Below are positions 1-6,578 of a DNA stretch of 8,847 bases, piece by piece. The stretch comes from an uncultured Macromonas sp. (GTDB lineage Bacteria; Pseudomonadota; Gammaproteobacteria; Burkholderiales; Burkholderiaceae), in assembly GCA_946481585.1 (NCBI GenBank), contig CAMLOF010000113.1:1-8847 (forward strand), in the 5' to 3' direction. The notes beneath the pieces are model-generated. The model saw nothing but the letters and a program-made list of their open reading frames with translations, was not told where the DNA came from and made no database searches. Position 1 is the stretch's first letter. Each line of letters begins with the position of its first letter. The translations under genes were made by a program, and so were the position numbers.

Positions 1-41
1 AGGCGTATGCCTTGACGCAAGACATGGAGATACCGACATGA
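1..41 (+). CDS. Possible 3' end of an upstream gene (partial)
   Basis: The third reading frame is open from the window edge to a TGA at 39-41. That stop would overlap the fliK start codon as ATGA, the same junction seen between flgM and flgN in this window. Only about 12 codons are visible (last residues DMEIPT), so no family can be assigned. In lateral flagellar clusters the gene before the fliK homologue (lafE) is lafD, usually a FliT-like chaperone, so that is the contextual guess. An alternative is a gene in the first frame ending at the TGA at 13-15. Both are weak, because such short open stretches occur by chance. Confidence 0.3.
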   Translation, partial: AYALTQDMEIPT

Positions 42-1231
42 ACGTGGCTTTGCCCTCTCTCCCCGCTGTGGCGCAGGCCTCTGGTGGCGCGGAAAAACAG
101 GAAGGCAAGCTGCTCGCTCCCGCCTCGAACCTGGGTACGCCCCCCGAGGGGATGATGGACCTCCCTTTGTTCATCGATGTGCTGTCACAGGTACTGCCAT
201 CCTCGCTTCTTGCTCCGTTGACTGTACAGGTGTCGCCAGAGAGCGTGTTTCCAGGCAGGGCCAGGCAGGACGCACATCCCGCTGAGCGGGAACCTGCGCT
301 GACCAATGCGTCAGTGGAAGGTGTTGACACTGGACTGCTGCCTGCGGCTTGGGATCAGGGGGCATGGAGTGCCGTGCTTGGAGGTGCGGCGCAGGCGGGG
401 GAGCTGGAACATGAAAAGCCGAAGCGCAGTGCTGACGCTGATGCCCCGCTTCTGGACGCCGTGCTCGGGCAGCCCGTGGCATCGCCCTGGCTTGCGGCAC
501 CTTTGCCGCTCGTTTCCCCCAGCCTGCCTGGTGTCGTGTCGCCCCCGTCCGGTCGCGGGGCCGTTGCGATTCAGGGGGCGGCGGCGCAGCAGGCGGTGTC
601 TCTGACCGTGCAGGACGCGGTGGGGACTGGCGCCCTGGCCTCGATGGCGCCTTCCCTTGTCCACCAGCCGAGCGCCACAGCCGATTTTGCTCTGCCGCCT
701 GCAGATGGTGGTTCTGCCGCCTCGATATCAGAGCAGGCACAGCTGTCGGCCCTGCCTGACCGGGCCGCCCTCATACAGGGTGCAAATGCATTGGCTCAGG
801 CGGGTGATGCTGGTCAGCCGCTGGCCTTGAACCCGCGCCAGCCTGACCTATGGCAGCGGCCCTTGGCGCAAGCCCTGGGCGAGCGCCTGCAGGTGCAGGG
901 CGCGCAGGGTGAAGAGCAGGCCCTGATCCGACTCGACCCGCCCTCTCTGGGCCGGGTGGAGATCGTTCTGCGCCAGGAGGGCGGGACCTGGCAGGTCCAG
1001 CTCAGCGCCACTCACCCGGAAGTGAGCCGCCAGTTGCAGGCCATCAGCGAAACGCTGCGGCACGAACTGTCGGTGCGGCAGCAGGCCTCGGTCACCGTGC
1101 AGGTCACCTCCGACCACCTGGGCCATGCCGACGGGCGCCAGCAGCGCCAGCGTCAGGACGGCCAGCAGCCTCGGGAACCCGGCCGGGCCTGGGATGGCGA
1201 AGAGGCTTCCCAAACCTTCGATCTTGCGTGA
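38..1231 (+). CDS. fliK: Flagellar hook-length control protein FliK (LafE-type)
   Basis: FliK is exported through the flagellar type III apparatus, measures hook length, and switches the export gate from hook to filament substrates. The 397-residue product has the usual two parts. A long low-complexity region of about 270 residues, rich in Ala, Pro, Gln and Gly, would be the secreted ruler. A conserved C-terminal hook-control domain (about residues 275-360) carries the family signature LDPPSLGRVEI at about 299-309, followed by a helix of the LQAISETLRHEL type. A hydrophilic Gln/Arg-rich tail follows. The ATG at 38 has a GGAG at 26-29, eight bases upstream, and the frame offers no earlier start in the window. 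fliL begins 15 bases after its stop, so it is probably the first visible gene of a fliK-fliL-fliA-motA-motB operon. The family call rests on the C-terminal domain; the N-terminal part is not conserved in this family. Confidence 0.88.
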   Translation: MNVALPSLPAVAQASGGAEKQEGKLLAPASNLGTPPEGMMDLPLFIDVLSQVLPSSLLAPLTVQVSPESVFPGRARQDAHPAEREPALTNASVEGVDTGLLPAAWDQGAWSAVLGGAAQAGELEHEKPKRSADADAPLLDAVLGQPVASPWLAAPLPLVSPSLPGVVSPPSGRGAVAIQGAAAQQAVSLTVQDAVGTGALASMAPSLVHQPSATADFALPPADGGSAASISEQAQLSALPDRAALIQGANALAQAGDAGQPLALNPRQPDLWQRPLAQALGERLQVQGAQGEEQALIRLDPPSLGRVEIVLRQEGGTWQVQLSATHPEVSRQLQAISETLRHELSVRQQASVTVQVTSDHLGHADGRQQRQRQDGQQPREPGRAWDGEEASQTFDLA

Positions 1232-1246
1232 CAGCGGTATATCTTC

Positions 1247-1717
1247 ATGAAAAAAATCAAATTGATAGCGGTGGTGTTGCTGGCGGTGCTCCTGGCCGCC
1301 GGGGCGGCGGGGGCCGGGGTGTGGTGGCTGATGAAGTCGGGGTACGGCCCTGCGCCCGCCGGGCACGCCGAGGCTCCCGCGCCGGTGGAGGACAAGAAGG
1401 AATACAAGTACCTCAACCTCGACAAGGTGATCGTGATGCTGCGCGCGCAGGAAGGTGCGCCTCTGTCCAACTACATCGCCGTGGATCTGGTGTTCAAGAC
1501 GCCCAAGGAGGGCGAGGCCGCCGTGAAGAACCAGTTGCCACTGTTGCGCAGCCTGGTGGTCAAGGCCCTGTCGAACTACACCCTGGAGCAGGCGGGGCTG
1601 TTGACGATCGACGAACTGACGGCGGCGATCAACCAGGCGCTGGACGCCGCCTACACCGCTGATGGCCGCGAAAAACCCTTCAGCGTGGCCATGATCGGCA
1701 AGCTGATCATCGAGTGA
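1247..1717 (+). CDS. fliL: Flagellar basal body-associated protein FliL (LafF-type)
   Basis: FliL is a single-pass inner-membrane protein that forms a ring around the stator and supports torque or stator stability. The 156-residue product has a short basic N-terminus (MKKIK), one transmembrane segment at about residues 5-28, a Pro/Ala-rich linker, and a periplasmic domain beginning near YKYLNLDKVIVML. The C-terminus IGKLIIE is typical of FliL, whose family usually ends in a hydrophobic strand. Length fits the family (about 150-180). No clear ribosome-binding site precedes the ATG, but it lies 15 bases after the fliK stop, so translation may be coupled. The stop overlaps a possible GTG start of fliA. 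Its place between fliK and fliA matches lafF in lateral flagellar clusters. Confidence 0.88.
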   Translation: MKKIKLIAVVLLAVLLAAGAAGAGVWWLMKSGYGPAPAGHAEAPAPVEDKKEYKYLNLDKVIVMLRAQEGAPLSNYIAVDLVFKTPKEGEAAVKNQLPLLRSLVVKALSNYTLEQAGLLTIDELTAAINQALDAAYTADGREKPFSVAMIGKLIIE

Positions 1718-1719
1718 CC

Positions 1720-2442
1720 ATGCTGATGCAAAGCGGGTATGCGGAGTTCGCGTCCGTCGAGGACGCGCAGCGGCTGGTGGCTGCCGATGAGCAGCGCCAT
1801 TTGCTGGCGCACGCCCCCTTGGTGCGGCGGGTGGTGCGCCAGCTTGCTTCGCAGGCGGCGGGCGCCATGGACCGTGAGGACATGATGCAGATCGGTCTGA
1901 TGGGCTTGCTGGAGGCCTTGCGGCGCTACGGCGAGCCCGATGAGCGTTTCGGGGCCTATGCCGCCTTGCGCGTGCGCGGCGCCATCCTTGACGAGTTGCG
2001 CCGCCAGGACTGGCGGCCTCGCACCGTGCGCCAGGAAAGCCACCGCTTGCGCGACGGCGTGCGTGAACTCACGCGGCGGCTGGGCCGCGAGCCCAGCGAG
2101 GCAGAAATCGTCAAGGCCCTGGGCATCACCGCTGAAGACTACGTGGCCTACCAGCAGGACACCAACTCCGAGCAGATGGCCAGCTTCGACGAACTCGTGC
2201 AGGACATGCACCAGCAGCCGGGCGCCCACCATTCGCCCGAGGCCGAGTGGATCGCACGTCGCAGCATCGAGCAGGCGCTGATGGCCCTGAATGAACGCGA
2301 GCAGCGGGTGGTCCAGCTGTACTACGAGTTCGAGCTGAGCCTCAAGGAGATTGCGGCGGTGCTGCAACTGACCGAGGCACGTGTCTGCCAGATCAACAAA
2401 TCCGCGCTGCAGAAGATGAAGACGCTGCTGCAGTCCCACTGA
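1720..2442 (+). CDS. fliA: Flagellar RNA polymerase sigma factor FliA / sigma-28 (LafS-type)
   Basis: Sigma-28 directs RNA polymerase to late flagellar promoters and is held inactive by FlgM until the hook is complete. The product is 240 residues, the usual FliA length. Region 2 spans about residues 28-105, with the core-binding stretch MDREDMMQIGLMGLLEAL and the -10-recognition stretch RVRGAILDELRRQDWRPR, which is highly typical of FliA. Region 3 includes LTRRLGREPSEAEI. Region 4 carries a helix-turn-helix LKEIAAVLQLTEARVCQINK near the C-terminus. Start choice is uncertain: GTG at 1714 overlaps the fliL stop, ATG at 1720 lies two bases after it (TGA-CC-ATG), and another ATG is at 1726. I prefer 1720. 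Sitting inside the fliK-to-motB run, it matches lafS, a sigma factor dedicated to the secondary flagellum. The partner anti-sigma gene flgM is in the same window. Confidence 0.93.
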   Translation: MLMQSGYAEFASVEDAQRLVAADEQRHLLAHAPLVRRVVRQLASQAAGAMDREDMMQIGLMGLLEALRRYGEPDERFGAYAALRVRGAILDELRRQDWRPRTVRQESHRLRDGVRELTRRLGREPSEAEIVKALGITAEDYVAYQQDTNSEQMASFDELVQDMHQQPGAHHSPEAEWIARRSIEQALMALNEREQRVVQLYYEFELSLKEIAAVLQLTEARVCQINKSALQKMKTLLQSH

Positions 2443-2472
2443 CTTCCGACACAGAACACGGACCGATTTTTC

Positions 2473-3387
2473 ATGCAACTGTTTCTCGGCTTCTTCATCG
2501 TCATCTTCTGTGTGTTCGGGGGCTTCCTGATCCACGGCGGCAACCTGGGTGTGATCTGGCAGCCGATCGAGCTGCTGATCATCGGCGGTGCTGGCCTGGG
2601 CGCCATCGTGGTGGGCAACCCGCGTCACGTATTGACGGAAATGAGTCTGCAACTGCGCAAGGTGTTGACGCCTCGCAAGCGTGATGCGTTCGAGTTCCAG
2701 CGTCAGTTGCTGCTGTTGATGTACGAACTGCTGCAAACGGCGGCTGGCGGCCTCAAGGCGCTGGACGCCCACGTCGAGGAGCCGCACAAGAGCCAGCTGT
2801 TCAAGAACTACCCCATGGTGCTGGAAGAGCCCAAGCTGCTGCACTTCATCGTGGACAACTTCCGTCTCATGGCCATGGGCAAGATCAACGAGCACGAACT
2901 GGAAGGCGTGCTCGACCAGGAACTGGAAGCCATTGACGAGGAACTCAACCAGCCGGCCAAGTCCCTGCACAAGATCGGCGAAGCCATGCCGGGTTTCGGC
3001 ATTCTCGCGGCGGTGCTGGGCATCGTGATGGCAATGAACTCGGTGGGCGACGGCGCAGGTGCCGCCGAGATCGCTGCCAAGGTGGCCGCTGCCATGGTGG
3101 GAACGTTCATCGGCATCTTCCTCTGCTACGCCGTGATCGATCCGATCAGCAACATCATGAAGCAGAACGTCAAGAGCGAGATGTCCACCATGGAGTGCGT
3201 CAAGGTGGTGCTGGTGACGCATCTGTCGGGCAAGCCCGCGTTGCTGGCCATCGACGCGGGCCGCCGTCTGGTGCAGCTCAACATCAAGCCCAGCTTCTCG
3301 CAGCTGGAAGGCTGGATCAACGCGCTCAGCGGCGTGGAAGAAGAAAAGCCCCAGTTCAACCGCCGCGCGGGAGACCGCCGTGGCTAG
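2473..3387 (+). CDS. motA: Flagellar motor stator protein MotA (LafT-type)
   Basis: MotA forms, with MotB, the inner-membrane ion channel that drives rotation through contact with FliG. The 304-residue protein has four membrane segments at about 2-20, 34-50, 172-190 and 205-225, with the large cytoplasmic loop between the second and third. The key prolines are present: P173 in MPGFGILAAVLG and P224 in VIDPISN, matching E. coli P173 and P222. The loop aligns without gaps to my recollection of E. coli MotA from about residue 80 to 114, yet the position of Arg90 is Ala90 and that of Glu98 is Asp98. Family assignment is secure. The ion used (proton or sodium) is not settled by the sequence, although similarity looks closest to the MotA group. 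The start follows fliA by 30 bases with only a weak GGA upstream. The 3' end overlaps motB by 8 bases. Confidence 0.94.
   Translation: MQLFLGFFIVIFCVFGGFLIHGGNLGVIWQPIELLIIGGAGLGAIVVGNPRHVLTEMSLQLRKVLTPRKRDAFEFQRQLLLLMYELLQTAAGGLKALDAHVEEPHKSQLFKNYPMVLEEPKLLHFIVDNFRLMAMGKINEHELEGVLDQELEAIDEELNQPAKSLHKIGEAMPGFGILAAVLGIVMAMNSVGDGAGAAEIAAKVAAAMVGTFIGIFLCYAVIDPISNIMKQNVKSEMSTMECVKVVLVTHLSGKPALLAIDAGRRLVQLNIKPSFSQLEGWINALSGVEEEKPQFNRRAGDRRG
3369..3374 (+). promoter_or_regulatory. Ribosome-binding site for motB (GGGAGA)
   Basis: GGGAGA lies five bases before the GTG at 3380, inside the last codons of motA. It decides the start of motB, because there is no nearby ATG in frame and the GTG overlaps the motA stop. 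Confidence 0.65.
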
Positions 3388-4414
3388 TGGCAAGGAGCAC
3401 AAGGCGGCCATCATCAAGCGCGGTGGTCGCAAGCACGAGGAAGACGAGCACGGCGGCAGCTGGAAGGTGGCCTTCGCCGACTTCTGCCTGGCGCTCATGT
3501 GCCTGTACCTGGTGCTGTGGGTGCTGGCCGCGCGTCAGACGGAAGAGGCGCAGGCCTCGCTGCAAAACGCTTCGAGCAGCCTGCTTGATAACGGCAAGGG
3601 CAAGCTGAGCGACACCATGGGCGGGCCGCGCGGCAGCCTGATCTCGCGCGAGCCCTTGCCGCGCCACAACGAGGCGGTGCCCTCGCGCAAGACCGGCTCC
3701 GGCCCCGATTACCCCGACGAGATCGGCAAACCCACCGGCAAGAGCCGCGTGCGCTACGAGTCGCCGCAAGACCTGCAAGACTTGGCCAAGGTGCTGGCCC
3801 GCATGAGCGAGCAGGGCGGCCTCAAGGCCAACCTGCAGACCGTGATCACGCCCTATGGGCTGCGGGTGATGCTGCACGACACCGACCATGAGGGCATGTT
3901 TCATCTGGGCAGTGCCGTGCCCACCGAGCGCTTCCGTGGTCTGCTGATGAAAATGGGACCGCTGTTCGCGCAGATGGAAAACCAGATGCTCATCGTCGGC
4001 CACACCGACGCGGTGCCCTTTTCCGACCCGCGCAACCACGCGGTGTCGAACTGGACGTTGTCCAGCGGCCGCGCTGCTGCGGCCCGTGGCCTGCTGCTCG
4101 ATGGCGGTATGCCCGAGCGCAGTGTGCTGCAGGTGGTGGGCATGGCGGAACAGGCGCCCCTTGATGCCACCCATCCGTTGGCCAGCGAGAACCGCCGCAT
4201 CGAGCTGGTCATCCTCACCAAGGCCCAGGCCGAAAGCGTCACGGCCATGTTCGGCCAACCCGAAAAAACGGACGAGGCAAACCGCCAGTTGCTGCCACAG
4301 GTTGATGCCGTGCTGCCGAGCCCCGGTGTGCTGGCCGTGCTGCGTGACCAGCTAAGGGCCGTGGGCCATCAATTGCGCGGAACGGCTGCAACGCCGCCTG
4401 CCAGCCAGCCTTGA
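3380..4414 (+). CDS. motB: Flagellar motor stator protein MotB (LafU-type)
   Basis: MotB is the ion-carrying, peptidoglycan-anchored half of the stator. The 344-residue product has a charged cytoplasmic N-terminus (about 1-26), then a single membrane segment (about 28-50) with the plug-proximal motif SWKVAFADF. Asp34 there is the expected ion-binding aspartate (Asp32 in E. coli MotB). After a periplasmic linker, an OmpA-like peptidoglycan-binding domain spans about residues 150-280, with GHTD at 207-210, SNWTLSSGRA at 223-232 and ENRRIEL at 270-276. About 65 further residues form a poorly conserved tail. The start is GTG at 3380, inside motA, supported by a strong GGGAGA five bases upstream. 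The overlap suggests translational coupling that would balance MotA and MotB. Confidence 0.94.
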   Translation: MASGKEHKAAIIKRGGRKHEEDEHGGSWKVAFADFCLALMCLYLVLWVLAARQTEEAQASLQNASSSLLDNGKGKLSDTMGGPRGSLISREPLPRHNEAVPSRKTGSGPDYPDEIGKPTGKSRVRYESPQDLQDLAKVLARMSEQGGLKANLQTVITPYGLRVMLHDTDHEGMFHLGSAVPTERFRGLLMKMGPLFAQMENQMLIVGHTDAVPFSDPRNHAVSNWTLSSGRAAAARGLLLDGGMPERSVLQVVGMAEQAPLDATHPLASENRRIELVILTKAQAESVTAMFGQPEKTDEANRQLLPQVDAVLPSPGVLAVLRDQLRAVGHQLRGTAATPPASQP

Positions 4415-4415
4415 G

Positions 4416-4423
4416 GCCGATCA
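4416..4423 (+). promoter_or_regulatory. Possible sigma-28 -10 element upstream of flgM
   Basis: GCCGATCA matches seven of eight bases of the sigma-28 -10 consensus GCCGATAA. It begins two bases after the motB stop, in a 53-base gap before the preferred flgM start. The implied transcript start near 4430 would precede either candidate flgM start codon. In Salmonella flgMN is transcribed partly from a sigma-28 promoter, so the position makes sense. Against it, no TAAA -35 element is visible at the expected 15-base spacing (that position reads CCTG at 4397-4400). This is a candidate only. Confidence 0.27.
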
Positions 4424-4456
4424 GGACAAGCACAGACATGGATACCAAACCCACTC

Positions 4457-4463
4457 GAGGTGA
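4457..4463 (+). promoter_or_regulatory. Ribosome-binding site for flgM (GAGGTGA)
   Basis: GAGGTGA is a near-perfect anti-16S match ending four bases before the ATG at 4468. It favours this start over the in-frame ATG at 4438, whose only upstream AGGA (4423-4426) is at wider spacing. Confidence 0.6.
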
Positions 4464-4467
4464 CCGC

Positions 4468-4752
4468 ATGCGAATACCCGCCAACCTCAATGTCGAATCC
4501 ACCGCTGCCGCCCGGCCTGCTTCCGGCAGCGCCAGCGGTGCGGCCCCTGCCCGTTCGCCCGGCCGTTCGTCGGGTGGCGGGGATCTTCAATCCGGGGTGT
4601 TGCAGCCAGCGCTGGCCGCCATGCGCGACATGCCTGAAATCGACGAAACCCGCGTGGCCGAGTTGCGCGATGCCCTGGCTCGTGGCGACATTGCCTTCGA
4701 CGCAAGCAAGCTGGCGGGGCTGATCAGCCGCTACCACGGGACGAAGCCATGA
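4468..4752 (+). CDS. flgM: Anti-sigma-28 factor FlgM
   Basis: FlgM binds FliA (sigma-28) and is exported once the hook is finished, which releases late gene expression. From the preferred ATG at 4468 the product has 94 residues, the usual size. The N-terminal half is Ala/Ser/Gly/Pro-rich and probably disordered, as expected for a secreted anti-sigma. The conserved sigma-binding part is at about residues 54-90, reading from MPEIDETRVAELRDAL to FDASKLAGLISRYHG, a clear FlgM signature. The strong GAGGTGA fixes the start; ATG at 4438 would add ten residues. It follows motB by 53 bases, and its stop overlaps the flgN start as ATGA. Having fliA and flgM in one locus implies a dedicated sigma/anti-sigma pair for this flagellum. 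Confidence 0.88.
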   Translation: MRIPANLNVESTAAARPASGSASGAAPARSPGRSSGGGDLQSGVLQPALAAMRDMPEIDETRVAELRDALARGDIAFDASKLAGLISRYHGTKP

Positions 4753-5174
4753 AGCCGAGTGCCGAACAGCTTCGCTACATGGAGATGGTGCGCGCGGACG
4801 TTCGCGATTACCGTGTCTTGCGTGAGCGGCTGGACGTGCAGTTCGACGCCGCCTTGGGCCACCGGGTGGTGCAGATGCGCGAGGTCGGCGAGAGCATCGA
4901 GACGCTCGTGGATGTGTTGAACGAACGCCGTGCACAACGCCTGACGCTTGCGGCAGAAATTACCGGCAAGGCGCCCCCAGGTGGCCATGCTGCCGTCGTG
5001 CAGCAGCTGAGCGGTCAGGCTGCCACTTTGCTGGCTGGCTGGACCGAGGAACTGGAGGTGCTGGTGCGCGAATGCAAACGCCTCAACCTGCGCAATTGCA
5101 ACCTGATCACAGAGCAGCACGACCTGATGCGGCGCGTGTTGCAACAAGAGGAGCAGACCTATGCGCCTGCCTGA
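4749..5174 (+). CDS. flgN: Flagellar export chaperone FlgN
   Basis: FlgN is the cytoplasmic chaperone for the hook-associated proteins FlgK and FlgL and influences FlgM levels in Salmonella. The 141-residue product is almost entirely helical with no membrane segment, as expected. The C-terminal helix with VRECKRLNLRNCNLITEQ (about 107-124) resembles the conserved FlgN region, where an Asn-rich helix binds the cargo. Sequence conservation in this family is low, so the call relies on length, this helix and the position directly after flgM. The start codon overlaps the flgM stop (ATGA), with GGGA about seven bases upstream. The 3' end overlaps the hydrolase gene by 14 bases. Confidence 0.8.
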   Translation: MKPSAEQLRYMEMVRADVRDYRVLRERLDVQFDAALGHRVVQMREVGESIETLVDVLNERRAQRLTLAAEITGKAPPGGHAAVVQQLSGQAATLLAGWTEELEVLVRECKRLNLRNCNLITEQHDLMRRVLQQEEQTYAPA

Positions 5175-5868
5175 TGCTGGCTTTGCCTCCATGGCATCGG
5201 CAGGCGCCATAGCCGCAACGGTTCGCCCGGCCGCGCAAGGTGGCAACTTTTCGCGCCTGTGGAGCGAGGTCAATGCCGAGGTGCGCCACTTCATCGAGCA
5301 TGGCGGTTCTGGGGCAGGCGAGGCAGTGTCCGTAGAAGGGGCCTGGCGGCGCTGGCAGCTGGAGCAAAGCACGGCAATGCCGGCTTTCGTTGCACCGGTG
5401 AGCGCCGAGGATCAAGACCGCTTCCTGACCGAGGTGGGCACGCAGGCCACCGAGGCCGCGCGCCAACTGGGTGTGTCGCCCGAATTGGTGTTGGCGCACG
5501 CGGCGCTGGAGTCGGGTTGGGGCAAGCGCCCCTTGCGCAACGCCGACGGCAGCGACAGCCACAACCTTTTCGGCATCAAGGCCGATGCCAGCTGGCGCGG
5601 TGCTGCGTTACAGGCCATGACCACCGAGCACGAAAACGGCGTGGACGAGCACCGCCAGGAGCGCTTCCGCAGCTACCCCGACATGGGCGCGGCCATGAAC
5701 GACTACGCGCGCCTGCTGCGCAGCAACCCCCGTTACCAGGCGGCGCTCAACACGGGCGGCGACGCCGTGGCCTTCGCCCAAGGTTTGGCGCGAGGCGGTT
5801 ACGCCACCGACCCGGACTACGCCCGCAAGCTGGTCCAGGTCGCCCGACAACTTCAGTCACGGGATTGA
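5161..5868 (+). CDS. FlgJ-type flagellar peptidoglycan hydrolase, rod-cap domain absent
   Basis: This protein should cut peptidoglycan so the rod can cross the wall. The 235-residue product carries a glucosaminidase-type domain (about 85-230) like the C-terminal half of Salmonella FlgJ. It shows LAHAALESGWGK (111-122), NLFGIKA (135-141), a TTEHENG stretch, FRSYP and GGYATDPDYARKL (212-224). E117 and D181 fall exactly 64 residues apart and align without gaps with the FlgJ catalytic pair E184 and D248, so the enzyme looks active. The first 80 residues do not resemble the FlgJ rod-capping domain and show no classical signal peptide. This is a single-domain hydrolase, shorter than a full FlgJ (about 310). 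The start at 5161 has AGAGGAG seven bases upstream, inside flgN. It is probably co-transcribed with flgM and flgN. Its 3' end overlaps flgA on the other strand by 16 bases. Confidence 0.87.
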   Translation: MRLPDAGFASMASAGAIAATVRPAAQGGNFSRLWSEVNAEVRHFIEHGGSGAGEAVSVEGAWRRWQLEQSTAMPAFVAPVSAEDQDRFLTEVGTQATEAARQLGVSPELVLAHAALESGWGKRPLRNADGSDSHNLFGIKADASWRGAALQAMTTEHENGVDEHRQERFRSYPDMGAAMNDYARLLRSNPRYQAALNTGGDAVAFAQGLARGGYATDPDYARKLVQVARQLQSRD

Positions 5869-5878
5869 GGCATGGGCG
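5841..5878. repeat. Imperfect inverted repeat at the hydrolase/flgA convergent junction
   Basis: The 16-base tail-to-tail overlap (5853-5868) is an imperfect palindrome, with 12 of 16 positions matching the reverse complement. It is flanked by CGCCC at 5841-5845 and its complement GGGCG at 5874-5878. The structure could form a weak interrupted hairpin between two converging genes. There is no T-tract on either side, so it is not a typical intrinsic terminator. It may be chance in GC-rich coding DNA. Confidence 0.2.
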
Positions 5879-6578
5879 CGCTGCTGATCGGTTCCACCAC
5901 GCCATGGCTCACCACCCGGGCATCGATCACCTTGCCGCTGGCCAGGTTGCGCACGCGCACGACCTGCCCGCGCGCACCGCTGTCCAGGCTTTCGCCCGCA
6001 TGGGTCACCTGCACGCCGCCCGCGCGCGCAACGATCTGCACCGCGCTGCCGCGCTTGACCAGCATGTCGGCCTGCAGGAAGCGCTTTTGCAGCACCTGCC
6101 CGGCGCGCAGCGCACGGCGGCTGGTCTGCCCTTCAGCCTCTTCGGGGGCACTCACGGCGTCGGGGGTCGAGGTGATTTCTCTGACCTCTTCACGCAGATC
6201 TGCCGCCTGCAGCGCCTGGCGCGATGCGATGGCCGAGGCCGCCACCAGCACTCTGGCCGACACGCGAGCCCGTGCCACGAACGTGGCGTTCCAGCCGGGG
6301 TTGCCAGGGCAAGTCACTTCAAAGCGCATGCGCGACAACTGCCGCGTGTCCACGGGCCTGACTTCCAGCGGTCGCAGGCACTGGCCGTCGTGGTCGAGCC
6401 GGGTCGGCACGGTCACTTCAAACACCGGCTCCCGCCAGCCCTGTGCATCGGCCTGGGCCGTCAGGTACTGCCGGACGGCATCGCTCACCAAAGCCTGGGG
6501 CGTCGGCGGCGCGGCCAACGACCACACGGGCCAGCCCATCAGCAGAACCCACCATTTGTATGTGAAAGGAGAACGCAT
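5853..6578 (-). CDS. flgA: Flagellar P-ring assembly chaperone FlgA
   Basis: FlgA is a periplasmic chaperone needed to assemble FlgI into the P ring. From the ATG at 6578 the product has 241 residues. It starts with a signal peptide: a basic start, a hydrophobic core including WWVLLMGWPVWSLA, and probable cleavage near residue 22-23. The C-terminal half has the SAF/ChapFlgA features: RALRAGQVLQKRFLQ, VKRGSAVQIVARAGGVQV, and GARGQVVRVRNLASGKVI. Cys residues in the middle region may form a disulphide. Alternative starts are ATG at 6584 and TTG at 6593; none has a convincing ribosome-binding site. It is the only gene on the - strand. Its start overlaps the flgB start, and its end overlaps the hydrolase gene, so it has no intergenic space on either side. 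Its promoter must lie within flgB. Confidence 0.9.
   Translation of the reverse strand: MRSPFTYKWWVLLMGWPVWSLAAPPTPQALVSDAVRQYLTAQADAQGWREPVFEVTVPTRLDHDGQCLRPLEVRPVDTRQLSRMRFEVTCPGNPGWNATFVARARVSARVLVAASAIASRQALQAADLREEVREITSTPDAVSAPEEAEGQTSRRALRAGQVLQKRFLQADMLVKRGSAVQIVARAGGVQVTHAGESLDSGARGQVVRVRNLASGKVIDARVVSHGVVEPISSAPMPQSRD

Noticed and set aside
2461..2470. GACCGATTTT before motA, resembling a sigma-28 -10 box.
   Set aside because: It ends about three bases before the motA ATG, so the transcript would start inside the gene, and no -35 TAAA lies at the right spacing.
1651..3498. Long (615-codon) open frame on the - strand opposite fliA and motA.
   Set aside because: Its His/Gln/Leu-rich composition is typical of antisense reading of GC-rich genes, and fliA and motA on the + strand are unmistakable.
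6385..6530. GG-N10-GC type pairs upstream of flgB that could be sigma-54 promoters.
   Set aside because: The best candidates lack the TGGCAC and TTGC context and are expected by chance in GC-rich coding DNA.
5872..6576. Open frame continuing upstream of flgB, which would make a 356-residue protein.
   Set aside because: It is antisense to flgA, which has a clear signal peptide and SAF domain. FlgB has a strong ribosome-binding site at 6565-6571 and family length from 6577.
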